This document shows positions 27,357-36,277 of a stretch of 49,848 nucleotides of DNA, in pieces. The first letter of the stretch is position 1. The number at the start of each line of letters is the position of its first letter. The position numbers were made by a program, and so were the translations under genes. The stretch covers positions 1 to 49,848 of the forward strand of contig NZ_POPB01000330.1 of NCBI RefSeq assembly GCF_002964045.1. Direction: 5' to 3'. Under the pieces are notes generated by a model. The model was not told the DNA's origin. It did no database searches and saw only the letters and a program-made list of their open reading frames with translations. Source of the stretch: Streptococcus suis. Its GTDB lineage: Bacteria > Bacillota > Bacilli > Lactobacillales > Streptococcaceae.

Positions 27357-27824
27357 CTATCGACTATTAATCGCCTTCATAGTCCGCTTAATATCACGGT
27401 CTTGTTCACGGCGTTTGATGGACTCTCGCTTGTCGTAGTCGTGCTTCCCTTTGGCAAGTCCAATCAAAACCTTGGCAAAGCCGTCCTTGATATAGACCTT
27501 GAGGGGCACCAGAGTCATCCCTGTTCCCTTGACCTCATTGCCCAAAGACTCGATTTGCTTCTTCCGCAAGAGGAGCTTGCGGGTCCGCGTTGGCTCCTGA
27601 TTCCAGATATTGCCCTCATCGTAGGGAGCGATATGGACATTGACCAACCAAGCCTCGCCCTGCTTGATCTGGGCAAAGCCGTCCTTAAGGTTGATCCGCC
27701 CCGCACGAATAGACTTAATCTCCGTCCCCGTCAGGACCATCCCCGCCTCCACTGTATCGACAATGGTATAGTCGTGGCGGGCTTTTTTATTCTGTGCAAT
27801 CACATTGCCCTCACCCTTGGCCAT
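27357..27824 (-). CDS. smpB: SsrA-binding protein
   Basis: SmpB delivers tmRNA to stalled ribosomes in trans-translation. The 155-residue protein has family length and the conserved [26 protein letters not shown] core, [11 protein letters not shown], and a basic C-terminal tail ([20 protein letters not shown]) that reaches the ribosomal A site. The ATG lies two bases after the rnr stop; the ribosome site AGGAGA is in the last rnr codons. Coupling with RNase R, which degrades trans-translated messages, makes sense. tmRNA itself is not in the window. Confidence 0.97.
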   Translation of the reverse strand: MAKGEGNVIAQNKKARHDYTIVDTVEAGMVLTGTEIKSIRAGRINLKDGFAQIKQGEAWLVNVHIAPYDEGNIWNQEPTRTRKLLLRKKQIESLGNEVKGTGMTLVPLKVYIKDGFAKVLIGLAKGKHDYDKRESIKRREQDRDIKRTMKAINSR

Positions 27825-27826
27825 GC

Positions 27827-30196
27827 CTATCTCCTTTTCTTCTTATTCTTTTTAGCCACTTCTTTGTAAAATGGTTTCTTTTTCTTGTCTTTTTTGCCAC
27901 TTTTTGACTTGTGGTCTTTCCCAGACTTGTGACGTCCGCTGTCGCGACCAGCAGCTTCTTGTTTGTGGTGCTTACCTCGTCCTCGCCCTGACCGATCATC
28001 ACGATCTCGGTTGGAGTGACTAGCCGTTCTCCGCTTGGCTTTCTGAGCTTTTTCCACAATATCCAGCTCGGACGGAACGTGGGCAAAATCGATTTCCCCT
28101 GTCATCTTGTCCGCCCGCGTTAGCTTGATACGAATTGGCTGACCGACACGGAAGACCCGACCAGATTTCTCACCCTGCAAGGTCAGAGTTCGCTCGTGGA
28201 ACTGGTAGTACTCGTTGAGGTTGGTGATATGAATCAGACCTTCAACCGTATTTGGTAACTCGACAAAAAGACCAAACTTGACCACGCTAGACACGACACC
28301 ATCAAACTCTTGCCCAACAAATTCTTGCATGAACTCTGCCTTCTTCATGGCTTCAACTTCCCGCTCTGCCTCAATGGCACGGCGTTCTAAACTGGACGAA
28401 GACTTGGCAAGCTCAGGAATAACCTGCTCAAAATACTCTGCTTTTTCCACAGGATTGTGACCATATTCCCGTACCATACGGTGAACCAGCAGGTCGGGAT
28501 AGCGGCGGATAGGGCTGGTGAAGTGGGTGTAGAACTCGGCACCCAGTCCGTAGTGGCCGTGGTTGTGCTCCGAGTAGCGTGCCTGCTGCATGGAACGGAG
28601 CAACATCATGTTGAGGACATCCGCATAGGGTTCATCCTTGACCCGCTCCATGAGATCCTGAAGGGCGTCCTGGCTGATAGAGCTGGCCGTTCCATAGACG
28701 GTCAGACCAAAGCTAGTCGCATAGTCGATGAACTTCTGTAACTTTTCCGACTTGGGCTCCTCGTGGATCCGATAGATGAAAGGCAGGTCCAGTTTGGCAA
28801 AATGCTCGGCAACGCACTCATTGGCAGCCAGCATGAAGGACTCAATCATCCGCTCGGCAATGCCCCGCTGACGCAGCTGGATATCGACGGGCAGACCGTC
28901 CTTGTTGACGATGATTTTGGCTTCAGTCGTGTCAAAGTTGAGAGCACCACGCTTATAGCGCATGGTTTCCAATGTTTCATGGAGTTTAACCATAAGCTCT
29001 ACACTTGGCACGATAGCCTTGTATGCAGCAAGCTTTTCCTTGTTGCCTGCAATCATGTCATTGACATCGGAATAGGTCATACGGAAGGTCGTTTTAATAA
29101 CTGTTTGGCCAATCCAGTGCTTGACTACCTTGCCCTTGCGGTCAATTTCCATAATAGCCGACTGGGTCAGGCGATCCACATTTGGATTGAGGGAACAAAT
29201 GCCGTTTGACAGGCGTTCTGGCAGCATTGGCACCACACGGTCGGTCACATAGACAGAGGTTCCACGCTTGACAGCTTCCTGATCCAAGGCTGAGCCTTCC
29301 GTCACATAGTAGCTGACATCGGCGATATGGACACCTAGCTCCAGATTGCCATTCTTAAGTTGCTTGATATGGACCGCATCGTCCAAGTCCTTGGCATCCG
29401 CACCGTCGATAGTGAAGATGATTTCATCCCGCAAGTCCAAGCGTCCTTCAAAGTCCTTCTCAGACGGACTTTCTGGTACCCGATTGGCCTCTGCCAAGAC
29501 TTCATCTGGAAACTCCGACACGATATCCATAGACTCCAAGACTTCCAAGACATCAATCCCCACATCGTCCTTGTGGCCCACCACGTCCCGAATGGTCGCA
29601 ACAAAGTGGTCCCGTTTCTTGTTTGGATAAGCTTCGATATCAACTTTTAGGATTTCCGTTCCGGTCAATACCAGAGGTGATTTCTTGATGTAAATCTTCT
29701 GAGCGATTTTCTGATTTTTAGACTTGATATAGCCTGCATATTCAGGCTTGTCTTCGTCAAAAACAATCAAGCCCACCGCTGTTTTCAGGCTATGTTCCAA
29801 AATATCAATGACTTCCGCTTCTGCGGCAGTTCCCTTGAGACGATCTGCAACCTTTTTGATTGCAATTTCAACTCTGTCACCTTCGATAGCAAAGTTAACA
29901 TCGTCACGACTGACAAAGAGATCATCTTCCTCCTCGTCAATGGTCACAAAGCCAAAACCTGACTTGTGGGCACGGAAAATACCCTGTAAGGTCACCTTAT
30001 TCTTGGAGATTTTTGGAGCAGGCAGAGCAATTCGACCCGCATTGTCAAAGACAAGTTGACGGCTACCTTCCATGCTCGAAACCAGCTTGACCAAGTCTGT
30101 AAAACTCTTAGCAGAACTAGTTCCAAGTTGGTCTGCTAGTTGATCCATGGTCATAGGACCAACTTCTTTAATATAGTTTATAATTTTGTTTTTCAT
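27827..30196 (-). CDS. rnr: Ribonuclease R
   Basis: A processive 3'-5' exoribonuclease acting on structured RNA and on tmRNA-tagged messages. The 789 residues contain an N-terminal winged-helix region (about 1-65), cold-shock domains (about 75-235) and the RNB catalytic core with [23 protein letters not shown] (catalytic Asp cluster). The S1 domain is near 630-720 ([26 protein letters not shown]), followed by a Lys/Arg-rich tail. The start at 30196 has no obvious Shine-Dalgarno (CTGGTAATTACAAC upstream), and the hairpin-rich insert lies just upstream, so translation may differ from relatives. Confidence 0.96.
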   Translation of the reverse strand: MKNKIINYIKEVGPMTMDQLADQLGTSSAKSFTDLVKLVSSMEGSRQLVFDNAGRIALPAPKISKNKVTLQGIFRAHKSGFGFVTIDEEEDDLFVSRDDVNFAIEGDRVEIAIKKVADRLKGTAAEAEVIDILEHSLKTAVGLIVFDEDKPEYAGYIKSKNQKIAQKIYIKKSPLVLTGTEILKVDIEAYPNKKRDHFVATIRDVVGHKDDVGIDVLEVLESMDIVSEFPDEVLAEANRVPESPSEKDFEGRLDLRDEIIFTIDGADAKDLDDAVHIKQLKNGNLELGVHIADVSYYVTEGSALDQEAVKRGTSVYVTDRVVPMLPERLSNGICSLNPNVDRLTQSAIMEIDRKGKVVKHWIGQTVIKTTFRMTYSDVNDMIAGNKEKLAAYKAIVPSVELMVKLHETLETMRYKRGALNFDTTEAKIIVNKDGLPVDIQLRQRGIAERMIESFMLAANECVAEHFAKLDLPFIYRIHEEPKSEKLQKFIDYATSFGLTVYGTASSISQDALQDLMERVKDEPYADVLNMMLLRSMQQARYSEHNHGHYGLGAEFYTHFTSPIRRYPDLLVHRMVREYGHNPVEKAEYFEQVIPELAKSSSSLERRAIEAEREVEAMKKAEFMQEFVGQEFDGVVSSVVKFGLFVELPNTVEGLIHITNLNEYYQFHERTLTLQGEKSGRVFRVGQPIRIKLTRADKMTGEIDFAHVPSELDIVEKAQKAKRRTASHSNRDRDDRSGRGRGKHHKQEAAGRDSGRHKSGKDHKSKSGKKDKKKKPFYKEVAKKNKKKRR

Positions 30197-30239
30197 GTTG
30201 TAATTACCAGAGTGCAGGATAAAAACCTAGCACTATTTC

Positions 30240-30430
30240 TCTTAGTGTGCGTTATATCCAGACGCAGTGGTTGATTGCTCCAACAATCAAATGATTGTTG
30301 GAGGTGGGAGATAGGATTTGCAAAGCAAATCTCAATAGTTCGCGTAACGCTCCGAACCATACCTATTCAACTTATGCGGGGGTGGGCAGACGAACTCTTT
30401 ATACTTGTCGAGTTCTGGCCCACTCCCAAA
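30240..30430. repeat. hairpin-rich insert between secG and rnr
   Basis: The 269-base gap between secG and rnr, both minus strand, contains five stacked inverted repeats. They are TGCGT/ACGCA (30248-30266), CTCCAACAATCA/TGATTGTTGGAG (30278-30303, perfect 12-bp arms), GATTTGC/GCAAATC (30315-30331), GTTCG/CGAAC (30338-30357), and a nested stem GGGGGTGGGC/GCCCACTCCC (30378-30427) enclosing GAACTC/GAGTTC (30392-30415). There is no reading frame of note. The outer text resembles a dispersed streptococcal intergenic repeat I remember only loosely. A structured RNA or processing element within the operon is possible. Confidence 0.6.
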
Positions 30431-30465
30431 AAAATAGACCAAGAACAAGTCCCAGTCTGATTTAT

Positions 30466-30699
30466 CTATCTACTTGAAATGATAACAAGTGCTAGCGCAT
30501 CCAACATCCATAGAAAAATAAGGATAGCTGTAATACGTTGCATAACCGCTTCAAAACCACGCGCCTTTGTACGCTCAAACAAAGCACCACTAGTTGAGTC
30601 AAAGACATTGCTAGATTGGTTCTTAGCTGGTTGAATAAAAATCACTGCAATCAAAATAACAGATAAAATCAACAGAATTGTTAATAATGCTTGATACAT
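30466..30699 (-). CDS. secG: Preprotein translocase subunit SecG
   Basis: The small third subunit of the SecYEG channel. The 77-residue protein has two hydrophobic helices (about 2-22 and 52-73) joined by a loop with QSSNVFDSTSGALFERTKARGFEAVMQR. That is the typical Gly/Arg-containing SecG linker. The ribosome site is weak (GTGA). The gene lies between rpmG and rnr, as in pneumococcus. Confidence 0.94.
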   Translation of the reverse strand: MYQALLTILLILSVILIAVIFIQPAKNQSSNVFDSTSGALFERTKARGFEAVMQRITAILIFLWMLDALALVIISSR

Positions 30700-30745
30700 A
30701 TTTTTTTCACTTTCTACAATAACTTAGCATATTATACCACAATAC

Positions 30746-30895
30746 CTATTTGGTTTCAAGATGAAGGGTTACTTTTCTCTCTTTTGGACAGTATTTTAAG
30801 ACTTCAATTTTATCTGGGTGATTTTTAGCATTCTTGCTAGTCAAGTAATTTTTACTTCCACACTCCGTACATTGCAAATTGATTTTAACTCTCAC
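30746..30895 (-). CDS. rpmG: 50S ribosomal protein L33
   Basis: A 49-residue protein starting with [16 protein letters not shown], with [19 protein letters not shown] and [15 protein letters not shown] at the end. It is a clear L33. The first CxxC pair is intact, but the second reads YCPKE, so one Cys of the zinc ribbon is missing; this is the L33 type with an incomplete zinc site. The GTG overlaps the pmrA stop (GTGA), implying translational coupling, and AAGGGATG in the last pmrA codons serves as ribosome site. The position between pmrA and secG matches pneumococcus. Confidence 0.93.
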   Translation of the reverse strand: MRVKINLQCTECGSKNYLTSKNAKNHPDKIEVLKYCPKERKVTLHLETK

Positions 30896-32100
30896 GAAAC
30901 ATCCCTTACTTTCAAGTAATTTCTAAAATTGGTCAAGGACCAAAGTAAATTGAACAAGACCAGGCCACTGGACAAATAAAATACCCAATCATAACCCAGT
31001 TGACCTGCTACACTTGACCCCAACATGGGCCCGATAACAGACCCCATATTGTTAAAAATCTGATTATAAGAAAATATCCTGGAAATCCCCTCCTTAGGCG
31101 TCAGCTTTGTCAAAAGAGAATTGACCGAAGGTAGCAAGGCCCCCGTTCCAAATCCATAGAGGAACCGCAAAAGACCTAGTTGGAAGGGATTTTGAGCAAA
31201 GACACATAGGATGTTGATGAGCAGACTATAGACCAAAGCCATTAGCAATAGTCTATGATTACCAATCTTATCACCTATTTTCCCAAGATATCCTGATGTC
31301 ACTAGCGATGCCATACCAGGCAAGGAAATGATAAAGCCAGCTACAAAAAGGAGATTGTCTGTCTGGCCCAGATGCCGCACATAGAGAGTCAGAATCGGCA
31401 CCACAGCCTGAGCCGCTGCGATGATAACCATCGAGGTCACAAAGAGTCCAACCAACATCTGCTTGTCCTTGACCTGTGCAAAAACCTCTGAAATGGACAG
31501 TTGGTCTTCTTTTGTCAATGGTTTGAAGTCCTCTCGAATTTGAAAAATGGTCAGTACTACGACCAGGGCATAAAGCAAGCCAACTAAGAGAAAGACAGCA
31601 TGGACCCCAACCAATTCTGCTAAAAAGCCACCAAGCGTTGGTCCAATCAAGTTTCCAGCAACCGCACCCGTTGACAAGGTCCCCAGAGCATAGCCTGTCT
31701 TGTCCTTAGGTACCTGACTGGCAATCAAGGCTGTTGCATTAGGAATATAGCCTGTAAACATTCCGTTCAGGACACGCAGGACAATCAACCAAAAAACATT
31801 GGGCACAAAGGCCATACCACCCATGGTAAAAATCATAGCAAAGGCCGCTCTTACCATCATGGGCTTACGTCCATAGCGGTCTGCCAAACTTCCCCAGATT
31901 GGTGCCATGACTGCTGCTGCCAAGGCATTGGCCGACACCGCCAGCCCTGCATAGTGTTCCACCTGACCCGCTCCCACTCCCAACTCCTCTACGAAGACCG
32001 AGATAAAGGGCATGACCAAGGTAAAGCTGACACCCGTTAAGAAGTTGCCCAACCAAGCTACCTTCAAATTTCGCTGCCAGTAATGACTAGCCTCATCCAT
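30892..32100 (-). CDS. pmrA: MFS multidrug efflux transporter, PmrA-like
   Basis: A 402-residue proton-driven antiporter of the 12-helix MFS drug family. The cytoplasmic loop motif [16 protein letters not shown] (about 72-87) is the family signature between helices 2 and 3. The second half has the related [14 protein letters not shown]. In pneumococcus PmrA exports fluoroquinolones and dyes; identity is based on sequence feel and the conserved place between coaE and rpmG. Its start overlaps the coaE end by eight bases. Confidence 0.88.
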   Translation of the reverse strand: MDEASHYWQRNLKVAWLGNFLTGVSFTLVMPFISVFVEELGVGAGQVEHYAGLAVSANALAAAVMAPIWGSLADRYGRKPMMVRAAFAMIFTMGGMAFVPNVFWLIVLRVLNGMFTGYIPNATALIASQVPKDKTGYALGTLSTGAVAGNLIGPTLGGFLAELVGVHAVFLLVGLLYALVVVLTIFQIREDFKPLTKEDQLSISEVFAQVKDKQMLVGLFVTSMVIIAAAQAVVPILTLYVRHLGQTDNLLFVAGFIISLPGMASLVTSGYLGKIGDKIGNHRLLLMALVYSLLINILCVFAQNPFQLGLLRFLYGFGTGALLPSVNSLLTKLTPKEGISRIFSYNQIFNNMGSVIGPMLGSSVAGQLGYDWVFYLSSGLVLFNLLWSLTNFRNYLKVRDVS

Positions 32101-32689
32101 CTTTCATTTCCTCCAAAAGTGCGGCAACCTGATCCAAAGTCGCCTCAACCGCTCCGCTATTGTCAATAAGGATCTGAGCCCTGATCCGTTTTTCCTCTAA
32201 AGAAAGCTGAGCTGCCAGCCGATTTTCCGCATCTTGAACGGACAAGCTATTGCGTTTCATGAGCCGTTCCAACTGCTGCGCTCTATCGACATAGACCAGC
32301 CAAACTTCATCCACTTCCCCGCTATAATCCGCCTCGTAGAGCAGGGGGATATCCATAAAAATCACATCCTCGGTCTGCTTGAGAGCATCCCTTCTGTCTA
32401 ACAGATCCTGCCTGATAATTTGGTCCTGCAAGACAGACAAACGAGCCCGCAATTTGCTATCCGCAAAAACAGCCTGACCCAGCTTAGCCCTATCTAGACT
32501 GCCATCAGCTGACAGGATAGCTTCCCCAAACTCCGCAAGTAAGACCTGATAGAGCTTGCCACCCTTAGCCTGCAATTCATGAACAACCGCATCCGCATCA
32601 ATGACTGGATAACCTTGTTCTCTCAGAAAAGCTGTAACGGTTGATTTTCCAGAGGCGATGCCCCCTGTTATTCCGATAACTTTAGCCAT
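32093..32689 (-). CDS. coaE: Dephospho-CoA kinase
   Basis: CoaE phosphorylates dephospho-CoA, the last step of CoA synthesis. The 198-residue protein has the P-loop [12 protein letters not shown] at its N-terminus, the [10 protein letters not shown] lid/substrate region and [11 protein letters not shown]. The start overlaps the end of the mutM remnant by eight bases, the usual coupling mutM-coaE in streptococci. Since mutM has lost its 5' end here, expression of coaE must depend on read-through from era or on a promoter in the inserted block. Confidence 0.95.
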   Translation of the reverse strand: MAKVIGITGGIASGKSTVTAFLREQGYPVIDADAVVHELQAKGGKLYQVLLAEFGEAILSADGSLDRAKLGQAVFADSKLRARLSVLQDQIIRQDLLDRRDALKQTEDVIFMDIPLLYEADYSGEVDEVWLVYVDRAQQLERLMKRNSLSVQDAENRLAAQLSLEEKRIRAQILIDNSGAVEATLDQVAALLEEMKDG

Positions 32690-33305
32690 TTTTCACCTGA
32701 CACTTGGGACAGAAATGTGTCCCCCGTCCGCCCAACTGGATTTTGACAATCTCCGTCTGGCAACGGGGACAGGCCTGTCCTGTCTTTCCGTAAACTTGTA
32801 AATAATCCTGCATGGTCCCATCCATGCCCAAGGCATTTTTATAGGTCCGAATGGTTGAACCACCTTTTTCGATACCTAATTGCAGGACTGCTATGGTGGC
32901 TTGACGGAGGCTAGTTACCTGCTCTGCTGCTAACTGACAACTGACTTGAGCAGGGTGGACTTGAGCTCTGAACAAGACTTCATCGACATATATATTGCCC
33001 AAACCAGCCACTAAGGACTGGTCCAAGAGATGAGCTTTTATGGGCTTTTTCGACTTGGCTAACTTGACTGCAAATTCTTTTAAGTCAAAATCCGCCTCCG
33101 TCGGCTCAGGACCAATTTTTCGACTGATAAAATAGGCATCCACATCTGCCTTGCCCAGCAGTTCCATTGTGCCAAACTTGCGGACATCCTGATAAACCAA
33201 GGTCGAGCCATCTGAAAAAGTAAAAAAGGCATGGAAGTGCTTGTTGGCAGGCACCTGTTCTGGAAAGAAATTGTACTTGCCCTCCATTCGCAAGTGGGAC
33301 AAGAG
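32682..33305 (-). pseudogene. mutM: 5'-truncated formamidopyrimidine-DNA glycosylase (MutM/Fpg)
   Basis: MutM removes 8-oxoguanine. What remains begins at [11 protein letters not shown] and continues to the end: [14 protein letters not shown], the helix-two-turn-helix region [24 protein letters not shown], and the zinc finger with CPRCQ and FCPKCQ. The first ~70 residues of a normal MutM, including the MPELPEVE start whose Pro2/Glu3 do the chemistry, are absent. The frame stays open upstream to 33461 but encodes unrelated sequence ([20 protein letters not shown]...). No MPELPE coding stretch is found up to era. The product cannot be an active glycosylase/lyase. The deletion coincides with the hairpin/GNAT insert. 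Confidence 0.88.
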
Positions 33306-33339
33306 CGTAAAAAGCGACTGAAAATTAGGAGAGCGACGC

Positions 33340-33572
33340 TGTGTGGCTTGCACACAAGGAGCTCTATCTATTTTCCGAGCTTTTAGCTCGGGTTCAAGTA
33401 CGCAAACACTCGTCCTTTCTAACAAAATTACAAAATAAAAGAAAAATAGAAACCTGACCAACGGTGCAGTGGCACCTAGGTCACGGTTGTGATTTTCAAA
33501 GAGGCCTAGGCGAGTTCAAGACAACGCCTAATCGGCTTTCCTTTCTTAACTAAATTTTTGATAAACATACTT
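33340..33572. repeat. left flank of the era-mutM insert: hairpin, linker copy and BOX-like fragment
   Basis: Hairpin TGTGTG/CACACA (33340-33356) is followed by a diverged copy of the linker seen twice to the right of the GNAT gene (33358-33396, ending AGCTCGGGTTCAA). It contains a CCGAGC/GCTCGG mini-hairpin. Further right, GATTTTCAAAGAG (near 33492) matches the right end of the BOX-like elements, with CCTAGGC nearby. No gene of its own. Confidence 0.5.
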
Positions 33573-34010
33573 TTATTCACTATTCAAATCTCGAACATAG
33601 TGAACGTTTCGGCTAACTTCTCGGAAGCCATGTTTGATATGAAAATTCTGGCTCAGTAGATTATCCAGTTCCGCATCAGATCCTAGTTGGCATATCCCTT
33701 GACTTTTAGCCCAATGCTCAGCAAAATTCAACAGTTCTTTCGCAATCCCTTGACTACGGTAATTCGGGCTAATAAAAATCCCTTCTAAATAGGCAACTGG
33801 ACTCGCCTGGCATCCTTCTACATAGTCGTGGCGAAGCGACAAACTAATCCACGCTATCGGCTCCTCACTTTGAGAGTAATACAAAAATTCAAAAGGAAAC
33901 TCATTATTTGAAAATTCTTCTATCAAAACTTGCTCTTTTGTCTGCCAAACCTGACTTGCAAAAGAAGCCCAGATAGAAAGAGTCTGTTCATTAACTGCTC
34001 TAATCGTCAT
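33573..34010 (-). CDS. GNAT acetyltransferase, aminoglycoside 6'-N-acetyltransferase-like
   Basis: A 145-residue acetyl-CoA-dependent GNAT protein. Motif A is VAYLEGIFISPNYRSQGIAKELLNFAEHWA (acetyl-CoA loop RSQGIA), followed by GSDAELDNLLSQNFHIKHGFREV. That run closely resembles the AAC(6') family (SDAE, then QxFHxxxGF). The ribosome site GGTGAG is five bases before the ATG. The gene lies between era and the mutM remnant, with hairpin repeats on both sides, and is not part of the usual operon. Resistance is only a possibility; many AAC(6')-like proteins act on other amines. Confidence 0.75.
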   Translation of the reverse strand: MTIRAVNEQTLSIWASFASQVWQTKEQVLIEEFSNNEFPFEFLYYSQSEEPIAWISLSLRHDYVEGCQASPVAYLEGIFISPNYRSQGIAKELLNFAEHWAKSQGICQLGSDAELDNLLSQNFHIKHGFREVSRNVHYVRDLNSE

Positions 34011-34023
34011 AATATCTCACCGT

Positions 34024-34382
34024 AACTACGGAAAACACCACAAAAGTGGTGCTTCACGCTTGAAATTGATTCATTTCTATTCTGGTGAGACAAGCCACAC
34101 CAGAATACCTCGCTCTACAATTTTAAAGCTCGGGTTTTCACATGGTCACTTTCGCATTTTTAGGTGACCAGCTGAAACAGTCTATTCCCAGACTGTTTCA
34201 CTCCCCCGGACTACCTCGCTCTCCAGTTTTCAAGCTCGGGTTCAACTCGCCAAAGTTGAGTGCTTTGAAAAGCTACTCAACTTACGGCAATTCCCAGCAG
34301 AATTGCCTAGGCGACTTACTAGTTTCTCACATCATTATGGTCGAATGATGTGAGAAACGTCGATCACGTTCCCCGAACCTTA
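34024..34382. repeat. chain of perfect hairpins joined by a repeated linker
   Basis: Six or more inverted repeats follow each other: CACCAC/GTGGTG (34036-34051), TATTCTGGTG/CACCAGAATA (34078-34107), TGGTCAC/GTGACCA (34143-34170), TGAAACAGTCT/AGACTGTTTCA (34173-34200), AAGTTGAGT/ACTCAACTT (34253-34283), GGCAATTC/GAATTGCC (34286-34307), GTTTCTCACATCATT with its complement (34322-34358, 15-bp arms). A ~30-base linker (starts ACCTCGCTCT, ends AAGCTCGGGTT) occurs at 34107-34136 and 34213-34242. The arms differ in sequence but are perfectly self-complementary. The stretch has no gene; a 68-codon plus-strand frame here lacks any support. Confidence 0.75.
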
Positions 34383-35282
34383 TTAATACTCTTTCTCATT
34401 ATATCCAAAGTCGGCGAGGTCGAGTTTTTTGTCTCGCCAGTTTTTCTTGACCTTGACCCAGGTTTCGAGGAAGACTTTATCGCCCAACATCAATTCAATA
34501 TCACGACGGGCCATGGAGCCGATTTTCTTGAGCATAGCCCCTTGCTTGCCGATGATAATGCCTTTCTGGCTATCACGCTCAACCATAATCGTCGCACGAA
34601 TGTGAACCTTGTCAGTAAACTCATCGCGTTTCATAGACTCGATGACAACTGCCACAGAGTGCGGGATTTCCTCACGGGTCAGGTGCAAGACCTTCTCACG
34701 AATCATCTCAGACACCAAGAAGCGTTCTGGGTGGTCTGTGATTTGGTCCGCTGGGAAATACTGGAAGCCTTCATCCAAGTTTTCCTTGAGAATTTCCATA
34801 AGGCGGTTGACATTGTTCCCTTGGGTAGCAGAAATTGGCACAATTTCCTTGAAGTCCATCTGATGACGGAAATCATCAATCTGTTCTAAAAGCTGGTCTG
34901 GATGAACCTTATCAATCTTATTAACCACCAAAATAACTGGAATCTTGGCCTGTTTAAGCCGTTCCATAATCATGTCGTCACCCTTGCCTCGTTTTTCATC
35001 GGCTGGCACCATAAAGAGGACCGTATCAACTTCACGAAGGGTGCTGTAAGCAGACTCCACCATAAAGTCACCCAAAGCCGTCTTGGGCTTGTGGATTCCT
35101 GGTGTGTCAATGAAGACAATCTGCTCTTCTTCAGTCGTATAAATCCCCATAATCTTATTACGGGTGGTTTGAGCCTTATCACTCATGATGGCAATTTTTT
35201 GCCCCATTACATAGTTGAGAAAGGTTGATTTCCCAACGTTTGGACGACCTAAAATCGCCACAAAACCTGACTTAAATGTCAT
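34383..35282 (-). CDS. era: GTPase Era
   Basis: An essential GTPase for 16S rRNA maturation and 30S assembly. The 299-residue protein has G1 [13 protein letters not shown]3 [10 protein letters not shown]4 VNKIDK, and a C-terminal KH domain with [19 protein letters not shown] that binds the 3' end of 16S rRNA. GGAG precedes the ATG. It follows dgkA by 16 bases in the conserved ybeY-dgkA-era block. Downstream, the usual mutM junction is replaced by the hairpin/GNAT insert. Confidence 0.97.
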   Translation of the reverse strand: MTFKSGFVAILGRPNVGKSTFLNYVMGQKIAIMSDKAQTTRNKIMGIYTTEEEQIVFIDTPGIHKPKTALGDFMVESAYSTLREVDTVLFMVPADEKRGKGDDMIMERLKQAKIPVILVVNKIDKVHPDQLLEQIDDFRHQMDFKEIVPISATQGNNVNRLMEILKENLDEGFQYFPADQITDHPERFLVSEMIREKVLHLTREEIPHSVAVVIESMKRDEFTDKVHIRATIMVERDSQKGIIIGKQGAMLKKIGSMARRDIELMLGDKVFLETWVKVKKNWRDKKLDLADFGYNEKEY

Positions 35283-35298
35283 GTATTCTCCTTAACTT

Positions 35299-35700
35299 CT
35301 AAAAAATAAAGTCCCAAATTTTCGGTACAAAGATAATCAGCCCTGTCAACAAGGCGAATCCTGACACAAACAAGACTGCCCCTGCTGCCATATCTTTTGC
35401 ATTTTTTGCCAACATAGAAAAATGATAGTCTGACGCCAAATCCACCACATTCTCAATAGCAGAATTCACAATTTCAAAAGCGATAACCAGACTGATACTA
35501 AGCAAGAGGAAGAGCCATTCTGTCACAGATACTTGGAAAATAAGCCCTGCAAGCACAACAAGGATAGCTGAAGCAAGGTGCTTCCTCATATTGCGTTCTT
35601 CCTTGAATGCCGTAAACAGACCCGTTACTGCAAATTCTAGACTAGCAATCAATTCTCGGTTTTTCCAGCGATTTTTTGAATTATTCTCTTGTAAGTCCAT
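35299..35700 (-). CDS. dgkA: Undecaprenol/diacylglycerol kinase, DgkA family
   Basis: A small integral membrane lipid kinase; in Gram-positives it phosphorylates undecaprenol for cell-wall lipid recycling. The 133 residues contain three membrane helices (about 42-60, 62-80, 106-128) and the family signature [16 protein letters not shown] between helices 2 and 3. The start at 35700 overlaps the end of ybeY by 20 bases, a normal coupling in this operon. Confidence 0.94.
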   Translation of the reverse strand: MDLQENNSKNRWKNRELIASLEFAVTGLFTAFKEERNMRKHLASAILVVLAGLIFQVSVTEWLFLLLSISLVIAFEIVNSAIENVVDLASDYHFSMLAKNAKDMAAGAVLFVSGFALLTGLIIFVPKIWDFIF

Positions 35701-36178
35701 AGGCCGTCAAAATTTCTTCTTGTAAACCAAACATTTCTGCTTCTTCTTCTGGCGTATAATGATCATAGCCATTGATATGCAGAAAACCGTGTACAGCTAA
35801 AAAGCCCATTTCGCGCTCGTAGCTATGACCATAATCTTCAGCTTGCTCACGCGCCTTATCAATGGAAATATACAATTCACCAATAAAAGCATCGAAATCT
35901 TCCATCATTTCAGCCAACTCAGGATTGTCCAATAAGTCTTCCTCATCAAAGATAATTTCTGACTCTGGCTTATACTCTAGGCTGACAACATCAGTGGGAC
36001 GGTCAATTCCTCTGTATTCCAAATTGACCTCATGGACGCGAGCATTGTCCACAAAAGTCACAGCCATTTCCTTATTTTCTTTTCCGATTTTTTTAGCAGC
36101 AAACTGGAGCAATTCTGTAATCTGCTCCTGCATTTGAGCAGAAACCTGCCCTGTTTCATCAATCATTTCTATATACAT
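35681..36178 (-). CDS. ybeY: Endoribonuclease YbeY (rRNA maturation factor)
   Basis: A metal-dependent RNase in 16S rRNA 3'-end processing and ribosome quality control. The 165-residue protein has the zinc motif [11 protein letters not shown] near its C-terminus (H-x3-H-x5-H) and the conserved [15 protein letters not shown] stretch. Its promoter is half of the symmetrical divergent promoter at 36204-36248. First gene of the housekeeping operon. Confidence 0.96.
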   Translation of the reverse strand: MYIEMIDETGQVSAQMQEQITELLQFAAKKIGKENKEMAVTFVDNARVHEVNLEYRGIDRPTDVVSLEYKPESEIIFDEEDLLDNPELAEMMEDFDAFIGELYISIDKAREQAEDYGHSYEREMGFLAVHGFLHINGYDHYTPEEEAEMFGLQEEILTAYGLTRE

Positions 36179-36203
36179 AATCTTACATTCCTTTTACGAT
36201 TCC

Positions 36204-36248
36204 ATTATATCATAAAACCTATCAATGAGGTTTTTTTAATGATATAAT
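36204..36248. promoter_or_regulatory. palindromic divergent promoter of ybeY and nanR
   Basis: ATTATATCAT (36204-36213) and ATGATATAAT (36239-36248) are perfect inverted copies. Each supplies an extended -10 (TGATATAAT): leftwards for ybeY, rightwards for nanR. The centre also has AAAACC/GGTTTT (36214-36219 with 36229-36234). The two -35 regions would overlap and neither looks like TTGACA. Confidence 0.65.
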
Positions 36249-36277
36249 ATCCTCAGAAGCTAACAGAGGTATGCAAC

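Noticed and set aside
27315..27869. 184-codon plus-strand frame opposite smpB
   Set aside because: It is fully antiparallel to smpB and the end of rnr, which are certain; it starts inside the adh terminator region.
33306..33461. genuine alternative N-terminus for MutM
   Set aside because: The encoded residues have no similarity to MutM and lack the PE active-site start, so the open frame is accidental.
34142..34348. 68-codon plus-strand frame in the hairpin array
   Set aside because: Its codons simply read the hairpins and linker; no ribosome site or family resemblance.
34024..34382. CRISPR array
   Set aside because: The linker repeats only two or three times at 106-base spacing, the stems are self-complementary, and no cas gene is present.
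34350..34889. 179-codon plus-strand frame opposite era
   Set aside because: It is a shadow of the conserved era gene.
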